DNA of 64,000 nucleotides from Streptomyces sp. PKU-EA00015 (GCF_013387495.1 NZ_JABZEE010000046.1:37399-101398), one strand, 5' to 3'; shown: positions 18,216 to 26,826, numbered from the stretch's first letter. Notes: generated from the letters alone by a model not told the origin. Numbers and translations: made by a program.

Positions 18216-19490
18216 CTATACCAGCAGCGGTCCGCCGCACCGCTCGGCGCCGTCCTTCATGGCGATGAGATTCGCCACCACGTAGGAGATGTCGTTCTGG
18301 GAGTGCCAGTCGGTCGGGTAGTAGGTGACCAGCCGTGACTTCTGGAACCGGGCCTCGATCTCGGGCACGAACGCGCGGTACTGGTTGTCCGTGTAGTACC
18401 AGAAGGAGTTCTCGTTGTAGAAGGCGACGTGTGTGGGGTCCTGGTAGGCGCCCCGGCCGTCGGAGCTGGGGGTCATGGTGAGGAGCATGCCCCCGGGTGC
18501 CAGCAGTCGGTACAGCTCGTTGATCAGCGGCACCTTCGCGGGCACGTGCTCGAGGAAGTCCACGGCCCGCATCAGACCGACGGAGTTGTCGGGCAGGTCC
18601 AGCTTGTCGGGCAGGGTCGCGACGATGTCCACGCCCTCTCCCGCGTACTGGTCCACGCCCAGGTAGCCGGGCGGCTTCCGGTGGGCCGCGCCGAGGTCCA
18701 GCGCGAGCAGTCCGCGGCGCTGGGTCCAGGCGAGGGCGTTGGCCTCGATGTACTTGTCGTACAGGGCGACCGTCTCGCGCTGGATGTGTGCGTTGATCTC
18801 CGGGTCGCGCTGGGTGTTCGCGGGGTGGATCCGCTGGAGGTACAGGCAGCGGGGGATGTGGTGGAAGTCGCCGACATGGAAGAGACGACACATCAGGTCC
18901 TGGTCGTCCAGGACCGTACGGGTGGCGTCGTACCCGCCGACCTTCTCGTAGGCGTCCTTGCGGAACGCCCGCACGTGGTTGGGCGCGTACCAGATGTAGG
19001 CGACGTTGTGCGGCGTCGGTTCCATGGACTTGGCCGCCAGCAGCTTGCGGCCGTCGACGCGGACCTCCTCGTACTGCCAGCCGTGCGTCGCGTTGAAGCG
19101 GGTCTCCTCCCGCTTCCCGTCCTCGGTGATGTGCGCGGTGTTGCTGTAGACGAAAACGGCGTCGGGATGTGCGTCGAATGCCTTGCCGAGCTGCGTCAGA
19201 CAGGCCTTTGCCAGGAGATCGTCGTGGTCGAGCTCCACGAGGATCTCGCCGCGGGCAAGTTCACAGGCCCTGCGCTTGGCCGCTCCGACACCGCGGATCT
19301 CGTCCGCGATCTCCACACGGACACGCTCGTCCGGTCGCTCCGGCCGCCACCGGGCGCCGTTGTTGAGCACGACGATCCACTCCCAGTCCGAACAGGTCTG
19401 CGCCTGCAACGTCGCCAGGCACTCATCGAGAAAACGCGGCTGGTGGCTGGGGGTGAAGACGGAGAACCTCGGTGTCGCAGTCGACGTCAT
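18216..19490 (-). CDS. Bifunctional GT2 glycosyltransferase / SAM-dependent methyltransferase
   Basis: 424 residues. Residues ~1-240 are a GT-A family 2 domain (FSVFTPSHQPRFLDECL, ELDHDDLL, LDDQDLMCRL). Residues ~260-400 are a class I methyltransferase-like domain (LLALDLGAAHRKPPGYLGVD, LMRAVDFLEHVP, LYRLLAPGGMLLTMTP). Substrates are not evident; such fusions decorate cell-surface or secreted glycans. The ATG overlaps the stop of the upstream TPR gene (ATGA), so the two are coupled. Confidence 0.85.
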   Translation of the reverse strand: MTSTATPRFSVFTPSHQPRFLDECLATLQAQTCSDWEWIVVLNNGARWRPERPDERVRVEIADEIRGVGAAKRRACELARGEILVELDHDDLLAKACLTQLGKAFDAHPDAVFVYSNTAHITEDGKREETRFNATHGWQYEEVRVDGRKLLAAKSMEPTPHNVAYIWYAPNHVRAFRKDAYEKVGGYDATRTVLDDQDLMCRLFHVGDFHHIPRCLYLQRIHPANTQRDPEINAHIQRETVALYDKYIEANALAWTQRRGLLALDLGAAHRKPPGYLGVDQYAGEGVDIVATLPDKLDLPDNSVGLMRAVDFLEHVPAKVPLINELYRLLAPGGMLLTMTPSSDGRGAYQDPTHVAFYNENSFWYYTDNQYRAFVPEIEARFQKSRLVTYYPTDWHSQNDISYVVANLIAMKDGAERCGGPLLV

Positions 19491-20125
19491 CTGGTACCTG
19501 CCTGGCTCGATGTCGGTGAGGGTGAGGGACTTACGGAATCCTTGAAGGCTTCCGGCAGTTGGGAATGCAGCGAGGGATCGGCCGCAACGGCACGACGGAA
19601 TGAAGCCGCGGCCTCTTCGTCGCGGTCCTTCTTCGCCAGGATGTTCCCGATGTGCAGATGGGCCGTGGCCGCGTTCGGGTTGGCGGCAACGGCACGCTTC
19701 AGGAGTGTGAGAGCTCTGTCGGGCTCACTCGATTTCAGCAGCAGCGCCTGATTGAAGAGAGCCGACGTGAACGACGGATCGATCTTCAGCGCCTTGTCAT
19801 AGGCGGCACGGGCATCAGCCGTCCTGCCGTCCTGCTGCGCGAGGACCCCCAGGTTGTACCAGGCGTGTTCGCTGCCGGGGTCCAGTTCCAGCACTCGCCT
19901 GTAGGTACGGGCCGCCCCGTCGTAATCCTCGTACTTCCCCTGCAAAATGCCGGCCTGCAAAAGCGCTTGCGCCTCCACGGTCTTCCGGGTCGCTGACGCG
20001 GCCTCGGATTCCGGGGCGGCGGCCGACTGGGACTGAATCGCCCAGATGACGCCCCCGGTGGCAGCCGCCGCCGTTACGGCGAGCCCTGCCCACAATCGCC
20101 TACGTTTCACTTGGTCACATCTCAT
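19487..20125 (-). CDS. Membrane-anchored TPR protein
   Basis: 212 residues from ATG 20125. Basic KRRR is followed by one hydrophobic helix (~12-28), giving an N-in anchor or uncleaved signal. Four TPR-like units then run from ~45 to 185 (TYRRVLELDPGSEHAWYNLG, AYDKALKIDPSFTSALFN, and so on). The C-terminus is Ser/Pro-rich. Probably a scaffold for the coupled GT2-methyltransferase downstream. The start is uncertain: the Shine-Dalgarno sequence is weak, and a GTG at 20110 (VKRRR) is an alternative. Confidence 0.75.
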   Translation of the reverse strand: MRCDQVKRRRLWAGLAVTAAAATGGVIWAIQSQSAAAPESEAASATRKTVEAQALLQAGILQGKYEDYDGAARTYRRVLELDPGSEHAWYNLGVLAQQDGRTADARAAYDKALKIDPSFTSALFNQALLLKSSEPDRALTLLKRAVAANPNAATAHLHIGNILAKKDRDEEAAASFRRAVAADPSLHSQLPEAFKDSVSPSPSPTSSQAGTR

Positions 20126-20887
20126 GGAGTCGGTGAGGGAGGGAATGGACCTGGCTGACTCAGGTGGCTGACATGCAGGAGCCCGTGGGCGGTGCGGGCG
20201 ATACGGAGTCCGAACCACCGTCATGCTCACCAAAGTTACGAGGTGGCCCTTATGCCGCCGCTATTCGTCGGGGACTTAGGGCGTACAGTCCACCCGAATG
20301 TACGCATCAGAGGTGCGGTGCGCGGGCGCGGAAGTCAATGAACATCCGCCCGTCGCCGGGGCCTTGGCCTCGCCCCTTCGGCAATTCGGCATCGACGAAA
20401 AGGCCGTTGCCGTTGTCGCCCAGGGCGATGCCCCGTGGCCGCATACGTATTGTCGCGCAGTGTTTTGATCACGACAGGGCGCGCTGCGGATGGTGAAGAT
20501 TGCCTGAGTCCCGGTCGTTTCGGAGTCGCGACGACGTCTCTGCGACGTGAAGGCGGCCCCGACGTCGTCGTGCATCCGCCGCACGCTCTCCGGCGCACCC
20601 GTCGGGCAAGAGCCGGTCATTCCGCCGGTGCGGGGAGAGGACCCTCGAGGGAAGCGAGGCGCCGAACGCCCAGCAGTTCGACGCGCCGGAGGTGGCCGAG
20701 GGCGGGTGACCGGCTCAAGACCAGTTCGGCTGCCGGGGCCGGCCCGGCCCGTCGGATGTGGGCAGCGGTCGCCGTACCGTGCCCGGTCCGAGGGGGCTGT
20801 CGGGCAGCGATGAGGGCAGGCAGGCTCACGCGATGTCTCGGGTGGCACCCGGTCCGCGCGCCTCCTTCGGCACGCGGACCGGGGCCG
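20126..20887. other. Long weakly coding gap
   Basis: Some 760 bases between the TPR gene and the 20888 gene. GC is lower at 20215-20320 and 20440-20500. Apart from the small frame at 20307-20444, none of the open frames shows the usual codon bias or a ribosome site. It may be decayed coding DNA. Confidence 0.4.
20307..20444 (-). CDS. Orphan 45-residue frame, possible gene remnant
   Basis: Reads MRPRGIALGDNGNGLFVDAE then LPKGRGQGPGDGRMFIDFRA and a TGA. The composition (DGRMFIDFRA, NGNGLFVDAE) looks protein-like rather than like shadow sequence. There is no Shine-Dalgarno sequence and a stop lies just upstream in frame, so it could be the 3' end of a lost gene. I do not recognise the family. 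Confidence 0.3.
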   Translation of the reverse strand: MRPRGIALGDNGNGLFVDAELPKGRGQGPGDGRMFIDFRARAPHL

Positions 20888-21274
20888 TCAGGGAGCGCCG
20901 ATCAGCTGCGTGTCGCGCAGCGCGGCGGTGTGCGCGTCCATCCGCTCGGCGGCGAGGATCGCGGCGGCCGTGTCGGCGCGGGACGCGGCGACCACCAGGG
21001 CGCGGCCCGCGAGAGCGTGCGCGCGCTGGTGGAGCGCGGTGGCGTCGGCGTGGGTCAGCGCGGCATGCCGGGCGGGCGGCGCGCCGCGCAGCCGGGACAC
21101 CTGGGCCGCGATGGCCTCCGCCGCGGTGTCGAGACCGAGCTCGTCGGTGACGGCGAGGAGTGCGGCGAGATGCCCGGCGAGCTGGATGTCCAGCTCCTCC
21201 TCGCGGCTGCGGTGCGGGTACTGCGCCTGGTCGGCCATCGAGTGGACCGACTTGGTGCGGATCGGCTCGTACAT
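20888..21274 (-). CDS. Conserved-looking small helical protein, unknown function
   Basis: 128 residues from ATG 21274 with AGGAGG six bases upstream (starts further up are ruled out by this site). Almost wholly alpha-helical and alanine-rich, with a charged middle (SREEELDIQLAGHLAALLAV) and no membrane segment or signal. No family recognised. The promoter region (21295-21335) is unusually AT-rich, with TTAGACTGAATCCAATG on the coding strand, which may be a regulator site. A soluble stress or regulatory protein is possible but not shown. Confidence 0.7.
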   Translation of the reverse strand: MYEPIRTKSVHSMADQAQYPHRSREEELDIQLAGHLAALLAVTDELGLDTAAEAIAAQVSRLRGAPPARHAALTHADATALHQRAHALAGRALVVAASRADTAAAILAAERMDAHTAALRDTQLIGAP

Positions 21275-21399
21275 GGATGGCCTCCTGCTCACGGTCAGGA
21301 GACCATCCTACATTGGATTCAGTCTAAAGTTGAGCCCGATCGGGACTTTGTCAGCTGCATGCGGTGACGGAGCCGGACTTCGTCATCTGCCCGTCGTGC

Positions 21400-22611
21400 T
21401 CAGTGCTGGCTGTAGCCGCCCAGGAAGCTGCCGATCCGGCCGACGGCATCCGCCAGGTCCTTCGCGGACGGCAGCGTCACGATGCGGAAGTGATCCGGTT
21501 CCGGCCAGTTGAAGCCCGTCCCGTGCACCACCATGATCTTCTCGGCCCGCAGCAGGTCGAGCACCATCTGACGGTCGTCCTTGACCTTGTGGACCGACGG
21601 GTCGAGCCGCGGGAACAGGTACAGCGCCCCCTTCGGCTTCACACAGGTGACTCCGGGGATCTGTGTCAGCAGTTCGTACGCGGTGTCGCGCTGCTCCAGC
21701 AGCCGCCCGCCGGGCAGGACCAGCTGCTCGATCGACTGCCGTCCGCCGAGAGCCGTGGCCACCGCGTGTTGTGCGGGCATGTTGGCGCACAGCCGCATGT
21801 TGGCGAGGATCGTCAGGCCCTCGATGTACGAGGAGGCATGCGCCTTCGGCCCGCACACCGCGAGCCAGCCGGAGCGGTAGCCCGCGACCCGGTAGTTCTT
21901 GGAGAGCCCGTTGAAGGTGAGCACCAGCAGGTCGGGGGCGATCGCGGCGGTCGGCGTGTGGGTCGCCCCGTCGTAGAGGATCTTGTCGTAGATCTCGTCG
22001 GAGCAGACGACAAGACGGTGCCGCCGGGCGATCTCCGTGAGGCTGCGCAGCATCTCGTCGTCGTAGACGGCGCCCGTCGGGTTGTTCGGGTTGATGATCA
22101 CGATCGCCTTGGTGCGGTCGGTGATCTTGCGCTCGATGTCCGCGAGGTCGGGCATCCAGTCCGACTGCTCGTCGCAGCGGTAGTGCACGGCCGTGCCGCC
22201 GGACAGCGACACGGACGCCGTCCACAGCGGGTAGTCGGGCGCCGGCACCAGCACCTCGTCGCCGTCGTCGAGCAGCGCCTGCATCGACATCTGGATCAGC
22301 TCGGAGACGCCGTTGCCCAGGTAGACGTCCTCGACGTCGAGGTCGATGCCCTTGGTCTGGTAGTGCTGCATGACCGCGCGGCGGGCGGACAGCAGCCCCT
22401 TCGCGTCCCCGTAGCCGTGCGCACCGCCGACGTTGCGCAGGATGTCCTCGAGGATCTCCGGCGGGCAGTCGAATCCGAAGGCGGCGGGGTTGCCGGTGTT
22501 GAGCTTGAGGATGCGATGACCTGCTGCCTCGAGCCGCATCGCCTCCTCGAGGACCGGGCCTCGGATTTCGTAACAGACGTTTGCGAGCTTCGTGGACTGG
22601 ATCACCTGCAT
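21400..22611 (-). CDS. PLP-dependent class I/II aminotransferase (AlaA-like)
   Basis: 403 residues, fold-type I. Family blocks are GNPAAFGFDCP, GDAKGLLSARRAV, PAPDYPLWTASV, INPNNPTGAVY, SDEIYDKILYDG, and the PLP lysine in FNGLSKNYRVAGYRSGW. The sequence is of the AlaA/AlaT type, which transfers amino groups between glutamate and pyruvate/alanine. Cytoplasmic. Monocistronic, diverging from the HemK-like gene across a ~370-bp gap. Confidence 0.92.
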   Translation of the reverse strand: MQVIQSTKLANVCYEIRGPVLEEAMRLEAAGHRILKLNTGNPAAFGFDCPPEILEDILRNVGGAHGYGDAKGLLSARRAVMQHYQTKGIDLDVEDVYLGNGVSELIQMSMQALLDDGDEVLVPAPDYPLWTASVSLSGGTAVHYRCDEQSDWMPDLADIERKITDRTKAIVIINPNNPTGAVYDDEMLRSLTEIARRHRLVVCSDEIYDKILYDGATHTPTAAIAPDLLVLTFNGLSKNYRVAGYRSGWLAVCGPKAHASSYIEGLTILANMRLCANMPAQHAVATALGGRQSIEQLVLPGGRLLEQRDTAYELLTQIPGVTCVKPKGALYLFPRLDPSVHKVKDDRQMVLDLLRAEKIMVVHGTGFNWPEPDHFRIVTLPSAKDLADAVGRIGSFLGGYSQH

Positions 22612-22982
22612 GACGTGAGCTTACGGGGGCCCGGGAGTGATCGCTGCGAGTTCCTGACGACGGAAGCGTGGCGCGAATGTCCCGATTTGCAGCTTCCGCT
22701 GGTGGGCGCGCCCATGACCCTTCGAATGCGCTTCGCGAACCAGGGGTCACCTACGAAATCCGTCGTCACGCCCGGGGGTGTGGCGCTAGTCACCCCTGAG
22801 CGGGGGTGTGCTCGGTCCGCGGGATAGGGTGTGCGCTCACGCAGTGCACGGACCGACCCGGGAGGTGAGATCCCATTTCCGCGAACGCAGGCAGGGTTCC
22901 CTCTCCCCGTAACCGTGCGGACGGCCCGGAGTGACCGGGCACGGGTGAGTGCGGGTGCCCTTCGGTCCCCGAAAGGCCTTCC
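22612..22982 (+). promoter_or_regulatory. Divergent promoter region and long leader of HemK-like gene
   Basis: Contains two GGGGGTGTG copies (22774-22782, 22802-22810) with CACCCC between them, which can form a CACCCC-N6-GGGGTG hairpin, and a TAGGGT -10-like hexamer near 22825. That implies a leader of ~150 bases before 22983. No known riboswitch was recognised in the leader. Confidence 0.4.
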
Positions 22983-23801
22983 ATGTCGGTTCCGCCGATC
23001 CCTCTTCTCCCCTCCCCCTCCGTTGTCCCCGTCGACGTCTCCGCCGTCGTCGCCACCCTCCGCGCCGCCGGCTGCGTCTTCGCCGAGGACGAGGCGCAGC
23101 TGCTGATCTCCACCGCCCGTGACGCCGCCGAGCTGGACGCCATGATCGGGTGCCGGGTGGCGGGCCGGCCCCTGGAGCAAGTCCTCGGCTGGGCCGCATT
23201 CCACGGCCTGCGGATGGCCGTCGACGAAGGGGTGTTCGTGCCCAGGCGACGCAGTGAGTTCCTGGTCGAGTGCGCGGTCGCGCTCGCCCCGCCCGGTGCC
23301 GTCGTCGTCGACCTGTGCTGCGGCTCGGGCGCCCTCGGCACCGCCGTGCTGCACGCGCTCGGCGGCGGGGAACTGCACGCCGCCGACATCGAGCCCGCCG
23401 CCGTACGTTGCGCGCGCCGCAATGTCGCGATCGTCGGCGGCCAGGTGTACGAGGGGGACCTCTACACACCCCTGCCCGCCGAGCTCCGGGGCCGCGTCGA
23501 TGTCCTCGTGGCCAATGCCCCGTATGTGCCGACCCGTGAGATCGGCCTTCTGCCGCCCGAGGCCCGTGACCACGAGCCGCTGGTCGCGCTGGACGGCGGC
23601 ACGGACGGGCTCGACATCCAGCGCCGGGTGACGGCGGGGGCCGCGCGGTGGCTGGCGCCCGGTGGGGTGCTGCTCATCGAGACGAGCGAGCGGCAGGCCG
23701 CGCGGACCGCGGAGGCCTTCGCCCGGCACGGCCTCGCTCCGCGGATCGAGGCGTGCGAGGAACTGGACGCGACGGTGGTGATCGGCGTCCGGTCCGCGTA
23801 G
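22983..23801 (+). CDS. HemK/PrmC-like protein N5-glutamine methyltransferase
   Basis: 272 residues. A short helical N-terminal domain (~1-75) is followed by a class I SAM methyltransferase: VVVDLCCGSGALG (motif I), HAADIEPAAVRCARRN, and NAPYVPT where HemK/PrmC enzymes have NPPY. PrmC enzymes modify the GGQ glutamine of release factors. The P-to-A change in the catalytic tetrapeptide and the divergent N-terminus suggest a paralogue with another substrate. Convergent with the chaplin gene across a hairpin. Confidence 0.82.
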   Translation: MSVPPIPLLPSPSVVPVDVSAVVATLRAAGCVFAEDEAQLLISTARDAAELDAMIGCRVAGRPLEQVLGWAAFHGLRMAVDEGVFVPRRRSEFLVECAVALAPPGAVVVDLCCGSGALGTAVLHALGGGELHAADIEPAAVRCARRNVAIVGGQVYEGDLYTPLPAELRGRVDVLVANAPYVPTREIGLLPPEARDHEPLVALDGGTDGLDIQRRVTAGAARWLAPGGVLLIETSERQAARTAEAFARHGLAPRIEACEELDATVVIGVRSA

Positions 23802-23882
23802 ACCGCCCGGACCGGTCCGGGGCGCGGCACACTCCTCGTCCGTGGTTCCGCCGGCGGCGCGGGCGTGTCAGGGGCACGGAGA

Positions 23883-23914
23883 AGCCCCGAGGAGCGTCGT
23901 CGCTCCTCGGGGCT
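23883..23914. terminator. Bidirectional terminator between HemK-like gene and chaplin
   Basis: AGCCCCGAGGAGCG-TCGT-CGCTCCTCGGGGCT: perfect 14-bp stem between converging genes. Confidence 0.85.
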
Positions 23915-23951
23915 CCGTCCGTTGTCGCGTCAGGGACGAGGGGGGGGAATG

Positions 23952-24185
23952 TCAGCCGTTGAGGCAGGTGCTGCCGGCGGCCGGGTTCAGCAGACCGAGC
24001 AGGTTGGCCGAGTTGCCGCAGAGGTTCAGCGGGACGTGGAGCGGGAGCTGAATGACGTTGCCGGAAAGCAGGCCCGGGGAACCGGCGGCAATGCCCTCGG
24101 CGCCTACGTCGGCAACGGCGGGCGCGGCGCCGCCCAGCGCCAGGACGAGACCGGCGGCGACGGCTGCAGCCTTCTTGTGCTTCAT
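23952..24185 (-). CDS. Short chaplin
   Basis: 77 residues. A signal peptide (MKHKKAAAVAAGLVLALGG... to AVA) is followed by a single chaplin domain of ~50 residues: GSPGLLSGNVIQLPLHVPLN, LCGNSANLLG and GSTCLNG. The two conserved cysteines are C56 and C74, and there is no sorting signal, so this is the short, secreted class. Short chaplins assemble into amyloid films that make aerial hyphae hydrophobic. A second copy lies at 26363-26605, with a VKOR gene between. Confidence 0.95.
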   Translation of the reverse strand: MKHKKAAAVAAGLVLALGGAAPAVADVGAEGIAAGSPGLLSGNVIQLPLHVPLNLCGNSANLLGLLNPAAGSTCLNG

Positions 24186-24621
24186 TTCGATCCTTTCAGC
24201 AGGGGCACGGTACGCGGTACGGCCTTCGTGCCGCGCAGCCGCATTTCCTTCATGCGGGCATGCGCCTTCCGCAGAACTAGTAACGATGCGATTCCCGGTC
24301 GGAAACCGGTCGGCCACTGCCGGTCCGGAAAGTCACTCGTATGCCCCACATGTAATGATTCGAACAGGCGTACGGAATCGCCAAGGAATTGTCACGGTTT
24401 TTGTTTGGGAATTTGATTCCGGGTATGGGAGCCCAGTGCTCAGGATGCGCCCGGGGCACTTCGGTTGCGGACCTCCACCCGAGTGCCGCACGCGGGTTGC
24501 ACGAGTCGTCGGTAGTATCCGTTCACCCGTAGTGCTGAACGGATTCCGCGGCCCGATCGTCGACTTTGCGTGCGGCGCACAATAGGCGAATCCATCAGGT
24601 CGAACGAGTGGTGAATTCAAT
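24186..24621. promoter_or_regulatory. Divergent promoter region, chaplin and VKOR
   Basis: 436 bases of comparatively AT-rich, non-coding sequence shared by divergent promoters. A GGTCGGAAACCGGTCGGCC block (24297-24315) contains overlapping inverted repeats. I could not define -10/-35 elements or a BldN-type promoter with confidence. Confidence 0.4.
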
Positions 24622-25287
24622 ATGACAATTACGGCGACCGGATCCTTGTCCGTCGAACAGAGGGGAGGGCGGCGGGCGGTCAGGGGCCCCGCCCACGGGG
24701 CGGTCGGCGTGGGGCGCGCCTTCGCCTGGATGCTGGTGGTGACGGGTGCGGCGGGGCTCCTCGCGGCGTGGGTCATCACGCTGGACAAGTTCAAGATCCT
24801 CGAGGCGAAGATCGCGGGCACGACCTTCACTCCGGGGTGCAGTCTCAATCCGGTGGTGTCCTGCGGCAGCGTGATGGAGAGCGGCCAGGCGTCCGCGTTC
24901 GGCTTTCCCAACCCGATGCTGGGGCTGGTGGCATACGCGGTCGTGGTCGGCGTCGGGGTGAGCCTGCTGGCGGGCGCGCGTTTCCCGCGCTGGTACTGGC
25001 TGACGTTCAACGCGGGGACGTTGTTCGGCGTCGGGTTCTGCACATGGCTGATGCAGCAGTCGCTGTACGAGATCAACGCGCTGTGCCTGTGGTGCTGCCT
25101 GGCGTGGGTCGCCACGATCGTCATGTTCTGGTACGTGACCGCGCACAGCGTGCGGAACGGGCTGCTGCCCGCGCCGGCCGGACTGCGGTGTTTCTTCGGC
25201 GAGTTCACGTGGGTGCTGCCGGTGCTGCACGTCGGCATCATCGGGATGCTCGTGCTGACCCGGTGGTGGGACTTCTGGACCGGCTGA
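24622..25287 (+). CDS. Vitamin K epoxide reductase (VKOR) family membrane oxidoreductase
   Basis: 221 residues with about five membrane helices. The active-site pair is C155-L-W-C158 (ALCLWCCLAW), and the loop pair is C73/C81 (GCSLNPVVSCGSV), so all four catalytic cysteines of bacterial VKORs are present. Bacterial VKOR passes electrons from a DsbA-like partner to quinone and so drives disulfide formation in exported proteins; no fused or adjacent thioredoxin domain is seen. Both neighbouring chaplins carry a conserved cysteine pair, which makes them plausible clients (inference). Confidence 0.9.
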   Translation: MTITATGSLSVEQRGGRRAVRGPAHGAVGVGRAFAWMLVVTGAAGLLAAWVITLDKFKILEAKIAGTTFTPGCSLNPVVSCGSVMESGQASAFGFPNPMLGLVAYAVVVGVGVSLLAGARFPRWYWLTFNAGTLFGVGFCTWLMQQSLYEINALCLWCCLAWVATIVMFWYVTAHSVRNGLLPAPAGLRCFFGEFTWVLPVLHVGIIGMLVLTRWWDFWTG

Positions 25288-25327
25288 CACGAAGGGTCCG
25301 CCGGTCCCGGCGAGCGGGCCCGGACGC

Positions 25328-25367
25328 GCAGCAGCCCCGGCCGCCCTGACGGCGCCGGGGCTCCTGC
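25328..25367 (+). terminator. VKOR terminator hairpin
   Basis: GCAGCAGCCCCGGCCGCC, CTGAC, then GGCGCCGGGGCTCCTGC: a long stem with one bulge, 41 bases after the VKOR stop. Confidence 0.75.
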
Positions 25368-25483
25368 GTGCGAGGCGTCGGTTGGTGCCCGTGCGGTTGC
25401 GGCGGTGATCGGGAGGGAGTCGACGACGCAGCCGGCGTCGGCCTTGGCCGGCAGGCCGACGGCGGCGTCGAGCACCCCGGGGA

Positions 25484-25747
25484 TCAGGTGTCGTGCCGCT
25501 CGTGGAGCCAGCCGCGCCGCGGTGGCGGGGGAGCGGGACGGACCTGCTCCTCGGCGGAAGGGGCGGGGAAGCGGGTGAGCCGTGCCCAGTCCCCGTCCGG
25601 CGTGCCCGGCAGCGTCCGGCCGCCCGCCGCCCACTCCCGTGCCAGCTGTTCGTAGATGGGGCTGCTGCCCGGCTGCCGGGCCGCAGGCGTCGAATCGGTT
25701 CTCGTCTGCACGCGCTGCCAACGAGTCGGCGCGGTAGTCCTTGCCAT
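25484..25747 (-). CDS. Small hypothetical protein
   Basis: About 87 residues if started at ATG 25747 (MARTTAPTRW); longer in-frame starts exist up to 25909. The central part SSPIYEQLAREWAAGGRTLP then GTPDGDWARLTRFP looks genuinely coding, and the C-terminus is Pro/Arg-rich. No signal or membrane helix. Family not recognised. It converges on the VKOR terminator. Start and reality are both only moderately certain. Confidence 0.5.
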   Translation of the reverse strand: MARTTAPTRWQRVQTRTDSTPAARQPGSSPIYEQLAREWAAGGRTLPGTPDGDWARLTRFPAPSAEEQVRPAPPPPRRGWLHERHDT

Positions 25748-26244
25748 ACGCGGGCCAACGCGCATCCGTCGGCCGAGGTCACTGCCGCGCCGGTACGACC
25801 GGGGTACGACGGGAACGGCCTTTCGAGCGCACGTGGCGGGATTCCCGCGTGACGCGGGGTGCGCCGCCGTCGTCCCCGTCGTGTGCGGGCAGGCTCCCGC
25901 CCCGTTCACCCGCGCTGCTGATCGGGGCGGGGGAGGCGGTCCCGCGGCACCAGGGTGCCGAGCGGTCGCCGCGCACGTCCTGCTGCCGGTCTCCCGGCTG
26001 GGGACCGCCAGTTGAAGCCCGCCGGGTCCCGTACGCCCGGTGGCCGGTCAGCTCGCCTCGACGGCGAACGGCAGCGTACGCAGCCGGTGAACGGGACTGC
26101 TGCGAGCCCCGGTTGCCCCCGTCCGGGGCGAACAACCCTTTGGTCGCACGCTGGTTGTCCCCGCTGAAGCCGTCAACACCGAAGCGTCATTACTTCGCAG
26201 GAGCAACCCACGGGGAGGGGTGACGACATGTCGAAGTGCGGATC
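25748..26244. other. Non-coding gap before second chaplin region
   Basis: About 500 bases without a convincing gene. On the minus strand 26055-26110 reads SSPVHRLRTLPFAVEAS then TGA, which resembles the last residues of an enzyme (some cytochromes P450 end this way), but nothing upstream supports a gene. Confidence 0.35.
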
Positions 26245-26277
26245 GAGGGCCGGCCGGGAGACTTCCGGCCGGCCCTC
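26245..26277. terminator. Strong hairpin, GAGGGCCGGCCGG stem
   Basis: Perfect 13-bp stem with loop GAGACTT. Either a second terminator for the chaplin transcript on the minus strand or the end of an unrecognised plus-strand transcript. Confidence 0.6.
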
Positions 26278-26310
26278 ACCATCTGCATGCGGCGTCGTGC
26301 ACCGAACGAG

Positions 26311-26348
26311 GTCGCGGCCTCCCCCAGTGGTACAGGGGAGGCCGCGAC
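26311..26348 (-). terminator. Chaplin terminator
   Basis: GTCGCGGCCTCCCC / GGGGAGGCCGCGAC, 14-bp perfect stem, 14 bases past the chaplin stop on the minus strand. Confidence 0.8.
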
Positions 26349-26362
26349 GGGTGCAGCGGTGC

Positions 26363-26605
26363 TCAGGCGCCGTTGAGGCAGCTGGTGCCGAAGGCCGGGT
26401 TGAGCAGCGCGATGGCGTCCACCGTGTTGCCACAGAGGTTGGTCGGCACGTGGAGGGGGACCTGGAGCTGGTTGCCCGAGGCGACGCCCGGGGAACCGAC
26501 GGCCTCACCGAGGGCCCCGGCGTCGGCGGCAGCAATGCCGGCGCCGCCGGCAAGGATGGCGCCCGTGCTGGCGACAACGGCGGCGGCCTTCGCGATACGC
26601 GACAT
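26363..26605 (-). CDS. Short chaplin
   Basis: 80 residues from ATG 26605 with AAGGAG upstream. Signal peptide to ~28 (GAGIAAADA), then one chaplin domain: GSPGVASGNQLQVPLHVPTN, LCGNTVDAIALLNPAFG, TSCLNGA, with cysteines C58 and C76. Diverged from the 23952 chaplin, so not a fresh duplication. Secreted and surface-active at the air interface, by family knowledge. Confidence 0.95.
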   Translation of the reverse strand: MSRIAKAAAVVASTGAILAGGAGIAAADAGALGEAVGSPGVASGNQLQVPLHVPTNLCGNTVDAIALLNPAFGTSCLNGA

Positions 26606-26826
26606 CAACTTCTCCTTGTAAGGAACAGAGGAGGCCGCAGGGATTTGCGACCTTCACTTCTCGTTCAACGCCGCAAACGGACACCGGTAACGGATCAGGG
26701 CGAAGTCCGACCCTTGCGGAGGAGATCGGCGTGCGGGACCGGGCGCGCTCGGCCTCGGCCCTGTGCCGCACCGGACGAACGCCGTCGTTCGATCAGGCGT
26801 TCGGTTGTGGGGCTACTGTGGAGAGC

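Noticed and set aside
20435..21367. Open plus-strand frame across the 20.4-21.4 kb gap
   Set aside because: Arg/Gly-rich, antisense to the 20888 gene in its second half, no ribosome site.
22831..22982. Riboswitch in the leader of the HemK-like gene
   Set aside because: Some GC-rich pairing is possible but no conserved core of a known class could be traced.
26055..26110. Cytochrome-P450-like C-terminal tail on the minus strand (SSPVHRLRTLPFAVEAS)
   Set aside because: Only ~17 residues, with no supporting sequence upstream such as a heme-binding Cys motif.
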